Of a DNA stretch of 64,000 nucleotides, positions 15,094 through 22,908 are shown one piece after another. Each line of letters begins with the position of its first letter. Position 1 is the first letter of the stretch. The notes under the pieces are model-generated. The model was not told where the DNA came from, searched no databases, and saw nothing but the letters and a program-made list of their open reading frames with translations. A program made the position numbers and the translations under genes. Location: the NCBI RefSeq assembly GCF_000721495.1, contig NZ_JOHY01000001.1, forward strand, positions 186,001 to 250,000. The letters are read 5' to 3'. Origin of the DNA: Streptomyces sp. NRRL F-5123 (GTDB taxonomy: Bacteria; Actinomycetota; Actinomycetes; Streptomycetales; Streptomycetaceae).

Positions 15094-16362
15094 TTGGAAC
15101 CTGGGACCGGCGCCGGCCTGAACACGGCCGTGGAGCGCTACTACGACATCACGCTCGATCTCTACGAGGACCTGTGGGGAGAACACGTCCACCACGGTTT
15201 CTGGGATCCGGGCGAAATACCCGGCGTCAATGGTGCCGACCGGCACGCCGCCACCGACCGGCTGGTGCGTGAACTGGTCGAATTCACCGGCGTCCCGCCC
15301 GGCTCGACCGTCCTGGACGTCGGCTGCGGCATCGGCGGCCCCGCGCTGCACCTCGCGGGAGCGATGGGCTGCACCGTCGAGGGCGTCACGCTGAGCGCCC
15401 GGCAGGCGGCCAGGGCCGGCGAGAAGGCGCAGGCCGCGGGCCTCGCCGGGCGCGCCCGCTTCCACCAGCTCGACGCGCTCTCCACCGGCTTCCCCGACGC
15501 GTCCTTCGACGTGGTCTGGGCGCTGGAGAGCCTGATGCACCTGCCCGACCGCCCGGCGTTCTTCGCCGAGGCGCTGCGCCTGCTGCGCCCCGGCGGCGTC
15601 CTCGCCGTGGCCACCTGGGCGGTGCGCGACGGCGAACTGGCCGAGGACGAGCGCGACCTCGTACGGCAGATCCTCCAGCACCAGGTCATGCCGCACTTCT
15701 CGTCACTGGAGGAGCACGAGCGGCTCGCCCGCGCGGCCGGCTTCGCGGAGGTCTCCGGGGTGGACTGGAGCAACGCGGTCGCCAACTCCTGGGATCCGTC
15801 CTTCGCGCAGATCGCCCGCTACGACAAGGGCCGCACCGAGATGCGCCGGCTGGCCCGCGAGCGCGGCGTGGACGTGCTCGGCTTCTTCCACGCGGGTCCG
15901 CTCATGACGAAGGGCTTCGAGACCGGCGTCATCACCTACGGCGCCCTGCGGGCCGTCAAACCGGGTCGCGCGGCGGACACGCCCGCACGGACCGGGAGCG
16001 CGGACACCGACAGGGACGCGGACGCGCTGGTACGGCCGGTCGCGGAGCTGCTGCGGCAGATCACCGGCGAGGACACCGCGTGGCTGGACGGCGTGACGCC
16101 CGCCAGCCGGGTGGACGCCGACCTGCTCGTCGAGAGCCAGGAACTCGCCGCCTGGAGCGCCGCGCTGCAGGCCCGCTACGGCGAGCGCGTCGACCTCGCG
16201 GGACATGTCGCCCGGCTCGGCATCGACGCGATCATCGCGCTCACCGCGGGCGACGTGGCCGCCTACGTCGCCGCCCACCGCGACCGCGGCGGCGACACCG
16301 AAGGCGACGGCGAGAGCGACCCGGAGGGCGAGGGCGGCACCGCACCCGCGGAGAGCGGCTGA
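15094..16362 (+). CDS. SAM methyltransferase fused to a C-terminal acyl-carrier-like domain
   Basis: The N-terminal half is a class I methyltransferase of the cyclopropane/tocopherol-methyltransferase type: YYDITLDLYEDLWGEHVHHGFW, then SAM motif I VLDVGCGIGG near residue 73 and LMHLPDRPAFF. From about residue 310 a carrier-like domain follows, with LLRQITGED, Ser348 in LLVESQELAAW where the DSL serine belongs, and TAGDVAAYV. An acidic tail ends the protein. The frame is open upstream to 14677, but that part looks non-coding and precedes the transcript. I chose TTG at 15094 (GAGG 11 nt upstream), giving 422 aa. It would methylate a substrate held on its own or another carrier. Its stop overlaps the glycosyltransferase start. 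Confidence 0.75.
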   Translation: MEPGTGAGLNTAVERYYDITLDLYEDLWGEHVHHGFWDPGEIPGVNGADRHAATDRLVRELVEFTGVPPGSTVLDVGCGIGGPALHLAGAMGCTVEGVTLSARQAARAGEKAQAAGLAGRARFHQLDALSTGFPDASFDVVWALESLMHLPDRPAFFAEALRLLRPGGVLAVATWAVRDGELAEDERDLVRQILQHQVMPHFSSLEEHERLARAAGFAEVSGVDWSNAVANSWDPSFAQIARYDKGRTEMRRLARERGVDVLGFFHAGPLMTKGFETGVITYGALRAVKPGRAADTPARTGSADTDRDADALVRPVAELLRQITGEDTAWLDGVTPASRVDADLLVESQELAAWSAALQARYGERVDLAGHVARLGIDAIIALTAGDVAAYVAAHRDRGGDTEGDGESDPEGEGGTAPAESG

Positions 16363-17555
16363 TGGGCCGCTACCTCTTCGTCTCGCTGCCGCTCACCGGG
16401 CATGCGCACCCGCTCGCCGCGGTGTCGAAGGAACTGGTCGCGCGCGGCCACGACGTGCTGTGGGCCGGCTCGGAGTCCTTCCTGCGGCCGGTGCTCGGGC
16501 CGGAAGCGGCGATCGCGCCCATCCCGCTGAGGGCGCACCGCGGGCAGGCCGACCGGGGCATGGCCGCGGCGAAGTCCCGCTGGGAGGGCTACATCGTCCC
16601 GCACGCCCGGGTGACGCTGCCGGGCATCGAGAAGGCCGTCGCCGCCTTCCGGCCCGACGTCCTCGCCGTCGACCAGCACGCGGTGGCCGGCGCGGTGGCC
16701 GCGCACCGCGCCGGGCTGCCGTGGGCGAGCCTCGCACCGACCACCATGGAGCTGACCCGGCCCTACCGGGCGCTGCCGGAGGTCGAGGCGTGGATCCACG
16801 CGCGGATGGCGGAGATCTGGACCGCCGCCGGGATGCCCGGCGAACCGCCGCACGACCTGCGCTTCTCCCCGCACCTGCTGGTGGCCTTCACCGGCGAGGC
16901 CCTGAACGGCCCACTGGACTGGCCGCACAACGCCCGCCTGGTCGGCCCCGCGCTCGCCGCCCGGCCCCCGGACACCGCCTTCCCGTGGAAGTGGCTGGAC
17001 CCGGCGCGCCGTCATGTGCTGGTCACCGTGGGCACCCTGGCCCTCGACCTCGCCCAGGACTTCCACGCCCGGGTCGTCGAGGCGCTGCGCCCGATCGCCG
17101 GGAGCGTCCAGGCGATCGTGATCGCCCCGGAGGGCACGGTGCCCGCCGCCCCTGAGGCCGACGTCCTGGTACGGCCGCGGGCACCGGTGCTGGAGCTGAT
17201 GCCGCGGCTGGACGCGGTCGTCAGCCACGGCGGCCTGAACACCGTCTGCGAGGCGCTCGCGCACGGCGTGCCGCTGGTGGTCGCGCCCATCAAGGGCGAC
17301 CAGCCGCTCAACGCCGCCCGGGTCGCCGCGGTCGGCGCGGGCCGCCGGGTCAGATTCCCCAGCGTCCGCCCGCAGGAGCTGCGCGGCGCCCTGCTCGCCG
17401 TGCTCGACGACCCGTCCTATCGCGCGGCAGCCGGCCGCGTCCGCGACTCCTTCGCCGCCGCGGGCGGCGCCGCGGCCGCCGCCCGGCACCTCGAGACCCT
17501 CCTGGGCGCACCCTCCGAACCACGCTCCGCAGCAAGGGAGATGACGACGACGTGA
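16362..17555 (+). CDS. GT1-family (macrolide-type) glycosyltransferase
   Basis: This 397-aa GT-B enzyme has the N-terminal acceptor signature LPLTGHAHPLAAVSKELVARG and the nucleotide-sugar motif SHGGLNTVCEALAHGVPLVV followed by GDQPLNAARV. It transfers a nucleotide-activated sugar to the scaffold; the linked UDP-glucuronate-decarboxylase-like gene suggests a pentose donor. ATG at 16362 overlaps the methyltransferase stop (TGATG), and its own end overlaps the exporter permease GTG, so glycosylation and export are co-translated. Confidence 0.9.
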   Translation: MGRYLFVSLPLTGHAHPLAAVSKELVARGHDVLWAGSESFLRPVLGPEAAIAPIPLRAHRGQADRGMAAAKSRWEGYIVPHARVTLPGIEKAVAAFRPDVLAVDQHAVAGAVAAHRAGLPWASLAPTTMELTRPYRALPEVEAWIHARMAEIWTAAGMPGEPPHDLRFSPHLLVAFTGEALNGPLDWPHNARLVGPALAARPPDTAFPWKWLDPARRHVLVTVGTLALDLAQDFHARVVEALRPIAGSVQAIVIAPEGTVPAAPEADVLVRPRAPVLELMPRLDAVVSHGGLNTVCEALAHGVPLVVAPIKGDQPLNAARVAAVGAGRRVRFPSVRPQELRGALLAVLDDPSYRAAAGRVRDSFAAAGGAAAAARHLETLLGAPSEPRSAAREMTTT

Positions 17556-18316
17556 AGACGCTCCGCGACACCTGGCTGGTCTTCCAGCGGCACATGCTGC
17601 TGCTGTCCCGGTCGCCGCTGTCCATCCTGCTCGGCGTGGCCCAGCCGGTCATCTACATGGCGCTGTTCGCACCGCTGCTCAAGCCCGCGCTGGCCTCCAT
17701 GGGCGCCGACTCGATGACCGACGCCTACCGTATCTACGTGCCCGGCATGCTCGTCGCCCTCGCGCTCGGCGGCGGCCTCTACGTCGGCTTCGGCCTGCTC
17801 GCGGAGCTGGCGTCCGGCGTCGTCGAGCGGGCCCGGGTGACCCCGGTGAGCCGGGCGGCACTGCTGCTCGGCCGGGCGCTGCGCGACGTCGTGGTGCTGG
17901 TCGTCCAGGCGGCCGTCATCATCGTGCTGGCGATGCCGCTGGGCCTGTTCGTGCACGTCCCCGACCTGCTGCTGGCGTACGCGCTGCTCGCCCTCATCAC
18001 GCTCACCAGCTCCGCGGTGTCGTACGGGATCGCGCTCAAGGTGACCGACCCCAATGCGCTGGGCCAGGTGGTCAACAACATCGCGCAGCCGCTCATGCTG
18101 CTGTCCGGCACCCTGCTGCCGCTCGCGCTCGCGCCGCTGTGGCTGCGCCGGATCTCGGACTGGAACCCCTTCAGCCGCGCGGTCATCGGCATGCGCGCGC
18201 TCTTCGCCGGGCACGCGGGCGACTCCTCGGTCTGGCAGAGCATCACGCTGCTCGCCGCGGTCGCGCTCCTCGCCCTCGCCTGGTCGGCCCGGCTGTTCGC
18301 CCGGTCCGTCCGCTGA
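17552..18316 (+). CDS. ABC-2 type exporter permease (DrrB-like)
   Basis: This 254-aa integral membrane protein has about six hydrophobic segments and the ABC-2 signature region around LLSGTLLPLALAPLWLRRISDWNPF. It forms the membrane part of an exporter with the ATPase 75 bp downstream. GTG at 17552 overlaps the glycosyltransferase stop by 4 bp. In antibiotic clusters such pairs confer self-resistance by exporting the glycosylated product. Confidence 0.9.
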   Translation: MKTLRDTWLVFQRHMLLLSRSPLSILLGVAQPVIYMALFAPLLKPALASMGADSMTDAYRIYVPGMLVALALGGGLYVGFGLLAELASGVVERARVTPVSRAALLLGRALRDVVVLVVQAAVIIVLAMPLGLFVHVPDLLLAYALLALITLTSSAVSYGIALKVTDPNALGQVVNNIAQPLMLLSGTLLPLALAPLWLRRISDWNPFSRAVIGMRALFAGHAGDSSVWQSITLLAAVALLALAWSARLFARSVR

Positions 18317-18390
18317 CCGCGCCGCCCTCCCTTCCCGCTCCTCCCGTGCCCCGCACGGAACACACCCCCGAGCACGACAAGGACGCCTCG

Positions 18391-19347
18391 ATGATTGAGA
18401 CCAGGGACCTGCGGAAATCCTTCCGCACCGGGCGGCGCCGCTCGTCCACGACCGTGGAGGCGGTCACCGGACTCGACCTGACCGTGGCCGCGGGGGAGAT
18501 CTTCGGCTTCCTCGGCCCGAACGGCGCGGGCAAGACCACTACCCTGCGGATGCTCGCGACCCTGCTGCCCCCCGACGGCGGCGACGCCGTCGTCGCGGGC
18601 GCCGACCTGCGCACCGCGCCGGGCCAGGTGCGGCGCAGCATCGGCTACGTCGCCCAGGGCGGCGGCACCTGGGACGACGTCACCGCGCGCGAGGAACTCG
18701 TCCTCCAGGCACGGATGTTCGGCTCCTCCCGGGCCGAGGCACGCCAGCGGGCGGCCGAGGCGCTGGACGCCTTCGACCTGGCCGATTACGCCGACCGGCA
18801 CTGCCGCACCTACTCGGGCGGCCAGCGGCGGCGGGTGGACATCGCGCTCGGCGTCGTCCACCGGCCCACGGTGCTCTTCCTGGACGAGCCGACCTCGGGC
18901 CTGGACCCGCAGAGCCGCGCGCACATGTGGGACGAGATCCGCCGGCTGCGCGCCGACGGCATGACGGTCTTCCTCACCACGCACTACCTGGACGAGGCCG
19001 ACGCGCTGTGCGACCGGATCGCGATCATCGACGGCGGCCGCACCGTCGCCGAGGGCACCCCGGCCGAGCTGAAGCGGCAGATCGCCGGCGAGGTGGTAAC
19101 CCTGGAGGTCGCCGACCACCCGGCGAAGGCCGCCGAGGTGCTGGCCGGCCTGGAGTGCGTGCGCTCCGCCGAGGTGCGCGAGGCGGGGGACCTGCGGCTG
19201 GCGGTGGACGCGGGCGAGACGGCGATGCCGCGGATCATGCGCGCGCTCGCCGACGTCGGGGTGGAACTGGCCACGATCGAGCTGCACCGCCCCACGCTCG
19301 ACGACGTGTTCCTGACGAGGACCGGCCGCTCGCTGCGGGAGTCCTGA
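18391..19347 (+). CDS. ABC exporter ATP-binding protein (DrrA-like)
   Basis: This 318-aa cytoplasmic ATPase has Walker A LGPNGAGKTTT, the signature YSGGQRRRVDIALG, Walker B VLFLDEPTSGLD and the H-loop TTHYLDEAD. The C-terminal ~100 residues form the DrrA-type extension ending HRPTLDDVFLTRTGR. ATG at 18391 has AAGGA 8 nt upstream. It pairs with the upstream permease as a drug-resistance-type exporter. Confidence 0.93.
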   Translation: MIETRDLRKSFRTGRRRSSTTVEAVTGLDLTVAAGEIFGFLGPNGAGKTTTLRMLATLLPPDGGDAVVAGADLRTAPGQVRRSIGYVAQGGGTWDDVTAREELVLQARMFGSSRAEARQRAAEALDAFDLADYADRHCRTYSGGQRRRVDIALGVVHRPTVLFLDEPTSGLDPQSRAHMWDEIRRLRADGMTVFLTTHYLDEADALCDRIAIIDGGRTVAEGTPAELKRQIAGEVVTLEVADHPAKAAEVLAGLECVRSAEVREAGDLRLAVDAGETAMPRIMRALADVGVELATIELHRPTLDDVFLTRTGRSLRES

Positions 19348-19383
19348 CCGATGGAGCACACCGCGACCACGGGGGAGAAGCCG

Positions 19384-20376
19384 ATGCGGCAGCCCGACGC
19401 GGACCGGCCCCGTACCCTTCGGCGGGCGGTGGTCACCGGCGGGGCCGGGTTCGTCGGCTCGCACCTGTGCGACCGGCTGCGGGCCGAGGGCGCCGAGGTC
19501 GTGTGCGTCGACAACCTGCTCACCGGCAGCACCGACAACCTGCGCGGCCTGGCGGACGACCCGGGCTTCACCCTGGAGGTCCGCGACGTCTGCGAGCCCT
19601 TCGACGTGGCCGGGCCGGTCGACCTGGTGGCGCACCTCGCCTCCCCGGCCTCCCCGCTGGACTACGCCCGGCACCCGCTGGAGACGCTCCGGGCCGGCTC
19701 CCACGGCACCGCCAACGCCCTGGACCTCGCCCACCGCAAGGGCGCCCGCTTCCTCCTCGCCTCCACCTCCGAGGTCTACGGCGACCCGCTCGTCCACCCG
19801 CAGCCGGAGAGCTACTGGGGCAACGTCAACCCGGTCGGCCCGCGCAGCCAGTACGACGAGGCCAAGCGCTACGCCGAGGCCCTCACCACCGCCTACCGCA
19901 GCACGCTCGGCGTGGACACCGTCATCGTGCGGCTCTTCAACACCTACGGCCCGCGGATGCGGCGCGGCGACGGCCGGGCGGTGCCCGCCTTCGTGACCCA
20001 GGCGCTCGCCGGGGAGCCGCTCACCGTCGCCGGGGACGGGTCGCAGACCCGCTCCCTGTGCTACGTCGACGACACCGTGGCGGGCCTGCTCGCCGCCGCG
20101 GCAGCCGATCACCCCGGCCCGGTCAACCTCGGCAACCCGGTCGAGCTGAGCATCCTCGACCTGGCCCGCCGTATCCGCGACCTGTGCGGTTCCGGCTCGC
20201 CGGTGGGCTTCGTACCGCGTCCGGTGGACGACCCGGGACTGCGCCGGCCCGACATCGCGCTGGCCCGCGCCGCGCTGGGCTGGCAGCCGGTGGTGGACGT
20301 CGACAAGGGCCTGGCGATGACCGTCGAGTGGTTCGCACGGCTCCTCGCCGAGCACGCGGCGGGCCCCCGGGCCTGA
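19384..20376 (+). CDS. UDP-glucuronate decarboxylase-like SDR (UDP-xylose synthase family)
   Basis: This extended short-chain dehydrogenase has [10 protein letters not shown] for NAD, catalytic YDEAKR, and several signatures of the UXS family: [46 protein letters not shown] and [13 protein letters not shown]. The expected reaction is UDP-glucuronate to UDP-xylose plus CO2, giving a pentose donor for the linked glycosyltransferase. I chose ATG 19384 because GGGGGAG lies 6 nt upstream; ATG 19351 would add 11 residues without a good site. A dTDP-sugar epimerase or dehydratase is a less likely alternative. Confidence 0.82.
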   Translation: MRQPDADRPRTLRRAVVTGGAGFVGSHLCDRLRAEGAEVVCVDNLLTGSTDNLRGLADDPGFTLEVRDVCEPFDVAGPVDLVAHLASPASPLDYARHPLETLRAGSHGTANALDLAHRKGARFLLASTSEVYGDPLVHPQPESYWGNVNPVGPRSQYDEAKRYAEALTTAYRSTLGVDTVIVRLFNTYGPRMRRGDGRAVPAFVTQALAGEPLTVAGDGSQTRSLCYVDDTVAGLLAAAAADHPGPVNLGNPVELSILDLARRIRDLCGSGSPVGFVPRPVDDPGLRRPDIALARAALGWQPVVDVDKGLAMTVEWFARLLAEHAAGPRA

Positions 20377-20396
20377 GCCCGGAGCCCCGCCGTACG

Positions 20397-20425
20397 GCCG
20401 CCGCCCGCCGGGAGCGGGCGGCGGC
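20397..20425. terminator. Bidirectional hairpin between convergent genes
   Basis: GCCGCCGCCCGC (20397-20408) pairs perfectly with GCGGGCGGCGGC (20414-20425) around a 5-nt loop. It lies between the ends of the rightward operon and the leftward LmbE-type gene. There is no T-tract, as usual in this GC range. Confidence 0.6.
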
Positions 20426-20471
20426 GCGGTTCACCCGTCGGGTGTGCCGGTGACCCGGAAGCGGCCGCCCG

Positions 20472-21215
20472 TCAGCGGGTGAAGAGTTCGAAGGCGACCG
20501 CGGGCCGCCCGCCGAACCGCGCGCTGTGGGTGCCCGTGCTGCCGGTGAGGAAGCGGCGGACGTACGTCTCGGGGTCCTCGCCGGTGAGCGCCTCGACGTA
20601 CGTGCGGTGCCGCAGCAGCGACTGCACCGCGTACTCGAAACCGCGGTCGGCGGGGACCGCGTGGGTGGGGGAGGGCGAGCCGGCGACCGCCACCCACCGC
20701 GCCCCGTCCCAGGGCTCCAGACCCTGGTCGGCCAGCTCCGGGAAGATCCACCGGTTGCCCGCGTCGCCCGCCGCGTCCAGGGCCGCCTGCCCCACGGCGA
20801 CGTGGTCGGGGGTGTTCCAGGTGCCCGGGCCCCACGTCCGGTGGTGGTTGAGCGTGACGACCAGTTCGGGCCGGTGGCGGCGCACGGCGGCCGTGATGTC
20901 GCGGCGCAGGGCCGGACCGTACTCGATCACACCGTCGCGGTGGTCGAGGAAGTCCACGTCCCGGACGCCGACGACCGCGGCCGCCGCCCGCTGCTCGGCC
21001 TCCCGGAGCCGCCGCGCCCGCTCCGGCGCCAGCGTGTCGATGCCCGCCTCGCCGCGGGTCGCCAGGACGTACACGACCTCACGCCCGTCGCGGGTCCACG
21101 AGGCGATCGCGGCCGAGCACCCGTACTCCAGGTCGTCCGGGTGCGCGACCACGGCGAGGGCGCGCTGCCAGCCGTCCGGCATCGGGAGCAGCGGGGGGAG
21201 GTCCGCGTCGGTCAT
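20472..21215 (-). CDS. LmbE/PIG-L family deacetylase
   Basis: This 247-aa zinc-dependent N-acetylglucosamine-type deacetylase has AHPDDLEYG near residue 24 (metal ligands His and Asp), TRGEAGID, and the later TWNTPDHVAVG with the third zinc His. Members act on GlcNAc-inositol (mycothiol, MshB), bacillithiol precursors, teicoplanin-type glycopeptides and lincosamides. It lies next to the glycosylated-product cluster but on the opposite strand. It is coupled by a 4-bp ATGA overlap to a 101-codon ORF upstream. Its substrate is undetermined. Confidence 0.85.
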   Translation of the reverse strand: MTDADLPPLLPMPDGWQRALAVVAHPDDLEYGCSAAIASWTRDGREVVYVLATRGEAGIDTLAPERARRLREAEQRAAAAVVGVRDVDFLDHRDGVIEYGPALRRDITAAVRRHRPELVVTLNHHRTWGPGTWNTPDHVAVGQAALDAAGDAGNRWIFPELADQGLEPWDGARWVAVAGSPSPTHAVPADRGFEYAVQSLLRHRTYVEALTGEDPETYVRRFLTGSTGTHSARFGGRPAVAFELFTR

Positions 21216-21517
21216 GGCGCTGCCGCTGAGCCGAACCGGCCGGGCCGGCGGCTCCCGGCGGGTGTCCGGCCGCACGCGCCGACCCGGATGCGGGCGTTGA
21301 CGGCGGCCGGCTGCGGGACAGGCGCCGCGAACTGCTCGGTGCCGTGGTGCTCGGCGGCCGCCGGGGCCGCGCGCGCGGCGTCGGTGAAGACCGCGGCCTC
21401 GCGCCACGCCCCCGCCAGGTCGGGCCGCAGCCGCGTCCCGCCCCCGTGCGGCAGGCCCGAGTCGCCGACGGCCGTGCCGCCGACCGCCGTGCCGGAGTGG
21501 TCGAGACGCGCTTCCAT
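21212..21517 (-). CDS. 101-aa uncharacterised protein coupled to the deacetylase
   Basis: ATG at 21517 has GAGGAG 8 nt upstream, one of the best ribosome-binding sites in this area. The stop at 21212 overlaps the deacetylase ATG by 4 bp. The product is rich in Ala, Gly, Pro and Arg, starts MEARLDHSGTAVGGTAVGDS, and contains two Cys-free histidine-rich turns and a basic C-terminal third ending RFGSAAAP. No family is recognised, and no membrane segment or signal peptide is seen. It could be a modification substrate, a small partner, or a leader that sets deacetylase translation. Confidence 0.5.
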   Translation of the reverse strand: MEARLDHSGTAVGGTAVGDSGLPHGGGTRLRPDLAGAWREAAVFTDAARAAPAAAEHHGTEQFAAPVPQPAAVNARIRVGACGRTPAGSRRPGRFGSAAAP

Positions 21518-21559
21518 GGTGCGAACTCCTCATTCAGGTGCATTTCACACACTACCGAC

Positions 21560-21578
21560 CGAGCCGGGACCCGGCTCG
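21560..21578 (-). promoter_or_regulatory. Inverted repeat between tetR-type gene and the 101-aa ORF
   Basis: CGAGCCGGG (21560-21568) and CCCGGCTCG (21570-21578) form a perfect 9-bp inverted repeat around a single A. As DNA it is an operator-like palindrome 43 bp upstream of the 101-aa ORF. As RNA it can fold with an 8-bp stem and 3-nt loop, so it could instead terminate the TetR transcript. Confidence 0.45.
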
Positions 21579-21632
21579 TGACACGGCGGCGTGCGGCACC
21601 GCGAATCCGGCGAGGGGCCCGGCCGGCCCCGC

Positions 21633-22220
21633 TCAGCCGGCCGCCGGGCGGGGGGCGACCGCGGCGCCGAGCAGCACCTCGGCCGCCGCGCGCGCCTGCC
21701 GGGCGGGGGCCGGGTCGCCGGTGATGCCGGCCATGACCATGGCGCCCTCCGCGAGCAGGCACACCGGCTCGGCCGGGATGCCGGCGGCGGCCGTCCAGGC
21801 CGCGACCTGCTCGTGGAACGCCCGCTTGTGCGACCGGACCTCGGCGAGCACCGGCCCGGAGGAGGATCCCAGCTCGCCGAAGGCGTTGATCCAGGCGCAG
21901 CCACGGAAACCGGGTTCCGCGAACCACTGCGCGAGCCAGTCGAAGACGGCGAGGACGCGTCCGCGCGGGTCGGCGGTGCGCTCGACGTGCGCGGCCAAGT
22001 TCGCGCGCCAGCGCGCGTCGCGGCGCCCGAGCATCGCCACGACCAGGTCCTCCTTGGTCGGGAAGAAGCGGTAGATCCGCTTGAGGGGCAGCCCGCAGGC
22101 CGCGCGGACCTGGTCCATGCCGACGGCCCTGAAACCCCGCTCGTAGAAGAGCTGTTCGGCCGCGTCGAGCAGCGCGTCGCGGTCCCGGCGGGACTGCTCC
22201 TCGGTGATCGGGGCGGGCAT
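21633..22220 (-). CDS. TetR/AcrR family repressor
   Basis: This 195-aa protein has an N-terminal helix-turn-helix (LLDAAEQLFYERGFRAVGMDQV, then CGLPLKRIYRFFPTKEDLV) and a C-terminal ligand-binding domain with CAWINAFGELG. It is divergent from an NTF2-like gene, and two copies of a GAGAACG-NN-CGTTCTC palindrome lie in the 84-bp gap. The arrangement predicts autorepression and repression of the neighbour, relieved by a small molecule. Confidence 0.9.
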   Translation of the reverse strand: MPAPITEEQSRRDRDALLDAAEQLFYERGFRAVGMDQVRAACGLPLKRIYRFFPTKEDLVVAMLGRRDARWRANLAAHVERTADPRGRVLAVFDWLAQWFAEPGFRGCAWINAFGELGSSSGPVLAEVRSHKRAFHEQVAAWTAAAGIPAEPVCLLAEGAMVMAGITGDPAPARQARAAAEVLLGAAVAPRPAAG

Positions 22221-22235
22221 CCTTGCCTCCTTGAC

Positions 22236-22257
22236 GTAGAGAACGGCCGTTCTCTAC
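22236..22257. promoter_or_regulatory. TetR operator O1
   Basis: A perfect 22-bp palindrome with half-site GTAGAGAACGG, centred between 22246 and 22247, lies 15 bp upstream of the repressor gene. It contains the core GAGAACG-NN-CGTTCTC that recurs 34 bp away. Confidence 0.8.
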
Positions 22258-22272
22258 CTTAGTGCCCACGTA

Positions 22273-22288
22273 GAGAACGAGCGTTCTC
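22273..22288. promoter_or_regulatory. TetR operator O2
   Basis: GAGAACG (22273-22279) and CGTTCTC (22282-22288) repeat the O1 core with the same 2-bp centre, preceded again by GTA at 22270-22272. The site sits between the promoter region and the ribosome-binding site of the NTF2-like gene, 34 bp (about three helical turns) from O1. Confidence 0.75.
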
Positions 22289-22304
22289 CATGAAGGAGGC
22301 CACC

Positions 22305-22766
22305 GTGCCGGAAGACCGTCCGCCCTACCCGCCGTTCACGGCGGAGAGGGCCCGGCAGAAGGTGCAGGCGGCCGAGGACGCCTGGAACACCCGCGACCCG
22401 CAGCACGTGGCCCTCGCCTACACACCCGACTCCGTGTGGCGCAACCGCGACACCTTCGTCCACGGCCGGGAGGAGATCGTCGCCTTCCTCACCGCCAAGT
22501 GGCAGCGCGAGCAGGACTACGCCCTGCGCAAGAGCCTGTGGGGCTTCCGCGAGAACCGGATGGCCGTGCGCTTCCAGTACGAGTGGCACGACGCCCGCGG
22601 CCGCTGGTGGCGCTCCTACGGCAACGAGCTCTGGGAGTTCGACGAGCACGGCCTCATGCGCCGCCGTGAGGCCAGCATCAACGACCTCCCCATAGACCCC
22701 GCCGACCGCCGCATCTTCGGCCCCCGCCCCGCCGCGGAGCACGGCGCCGACCTGCCGGTGCTGTAG
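22305..22766 (+). CDS. NTF2/SnoaL-like small protein (DUF1348 type)
   Basis: This ~153-aa single-domain protein has the NTF2-like cone-fold pattern: [51 protein letters not shown] and [18 protein letters not shown]. The last residues ([15 protein letters not shown]) match the DUF1348 ending. Start GTG 22305 is chosen because AAGGAGG lies 5 nt upstream; ATG 22290 overlaps operator O2's edge and has no site. Its biochemical role is unknown; regulation by the divergent TetR protein is likely. Confidence 0.82.
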   Translation: MPEDRPPYPPFTAERARQKVQAAEDAWNTRDPQHVALAYTPDSVWRNRDTFVHGREEIVAFLTAKWQREQDYALRKSLWGFRENRMAVRFQYEWHDARGRWWRSYGNELWEFDEHGLMRRREASINDLPIDPADRRIFGPRPAAEHGADLPVL

Positions 22767-22908
22767 CCGGTCACGCCGCGGGCCGGACGTGACGGACGCC
22801 GGTCCACCCCTCCGGCACCCACCAGGCGGCCCGCGGGTCCGGCGTCCGCGTCATGGGGAGCGGCCGAACGGTCAAGCCGGGGACCGGCGGGGCCGGGAGA
22901 CTGGGCCC

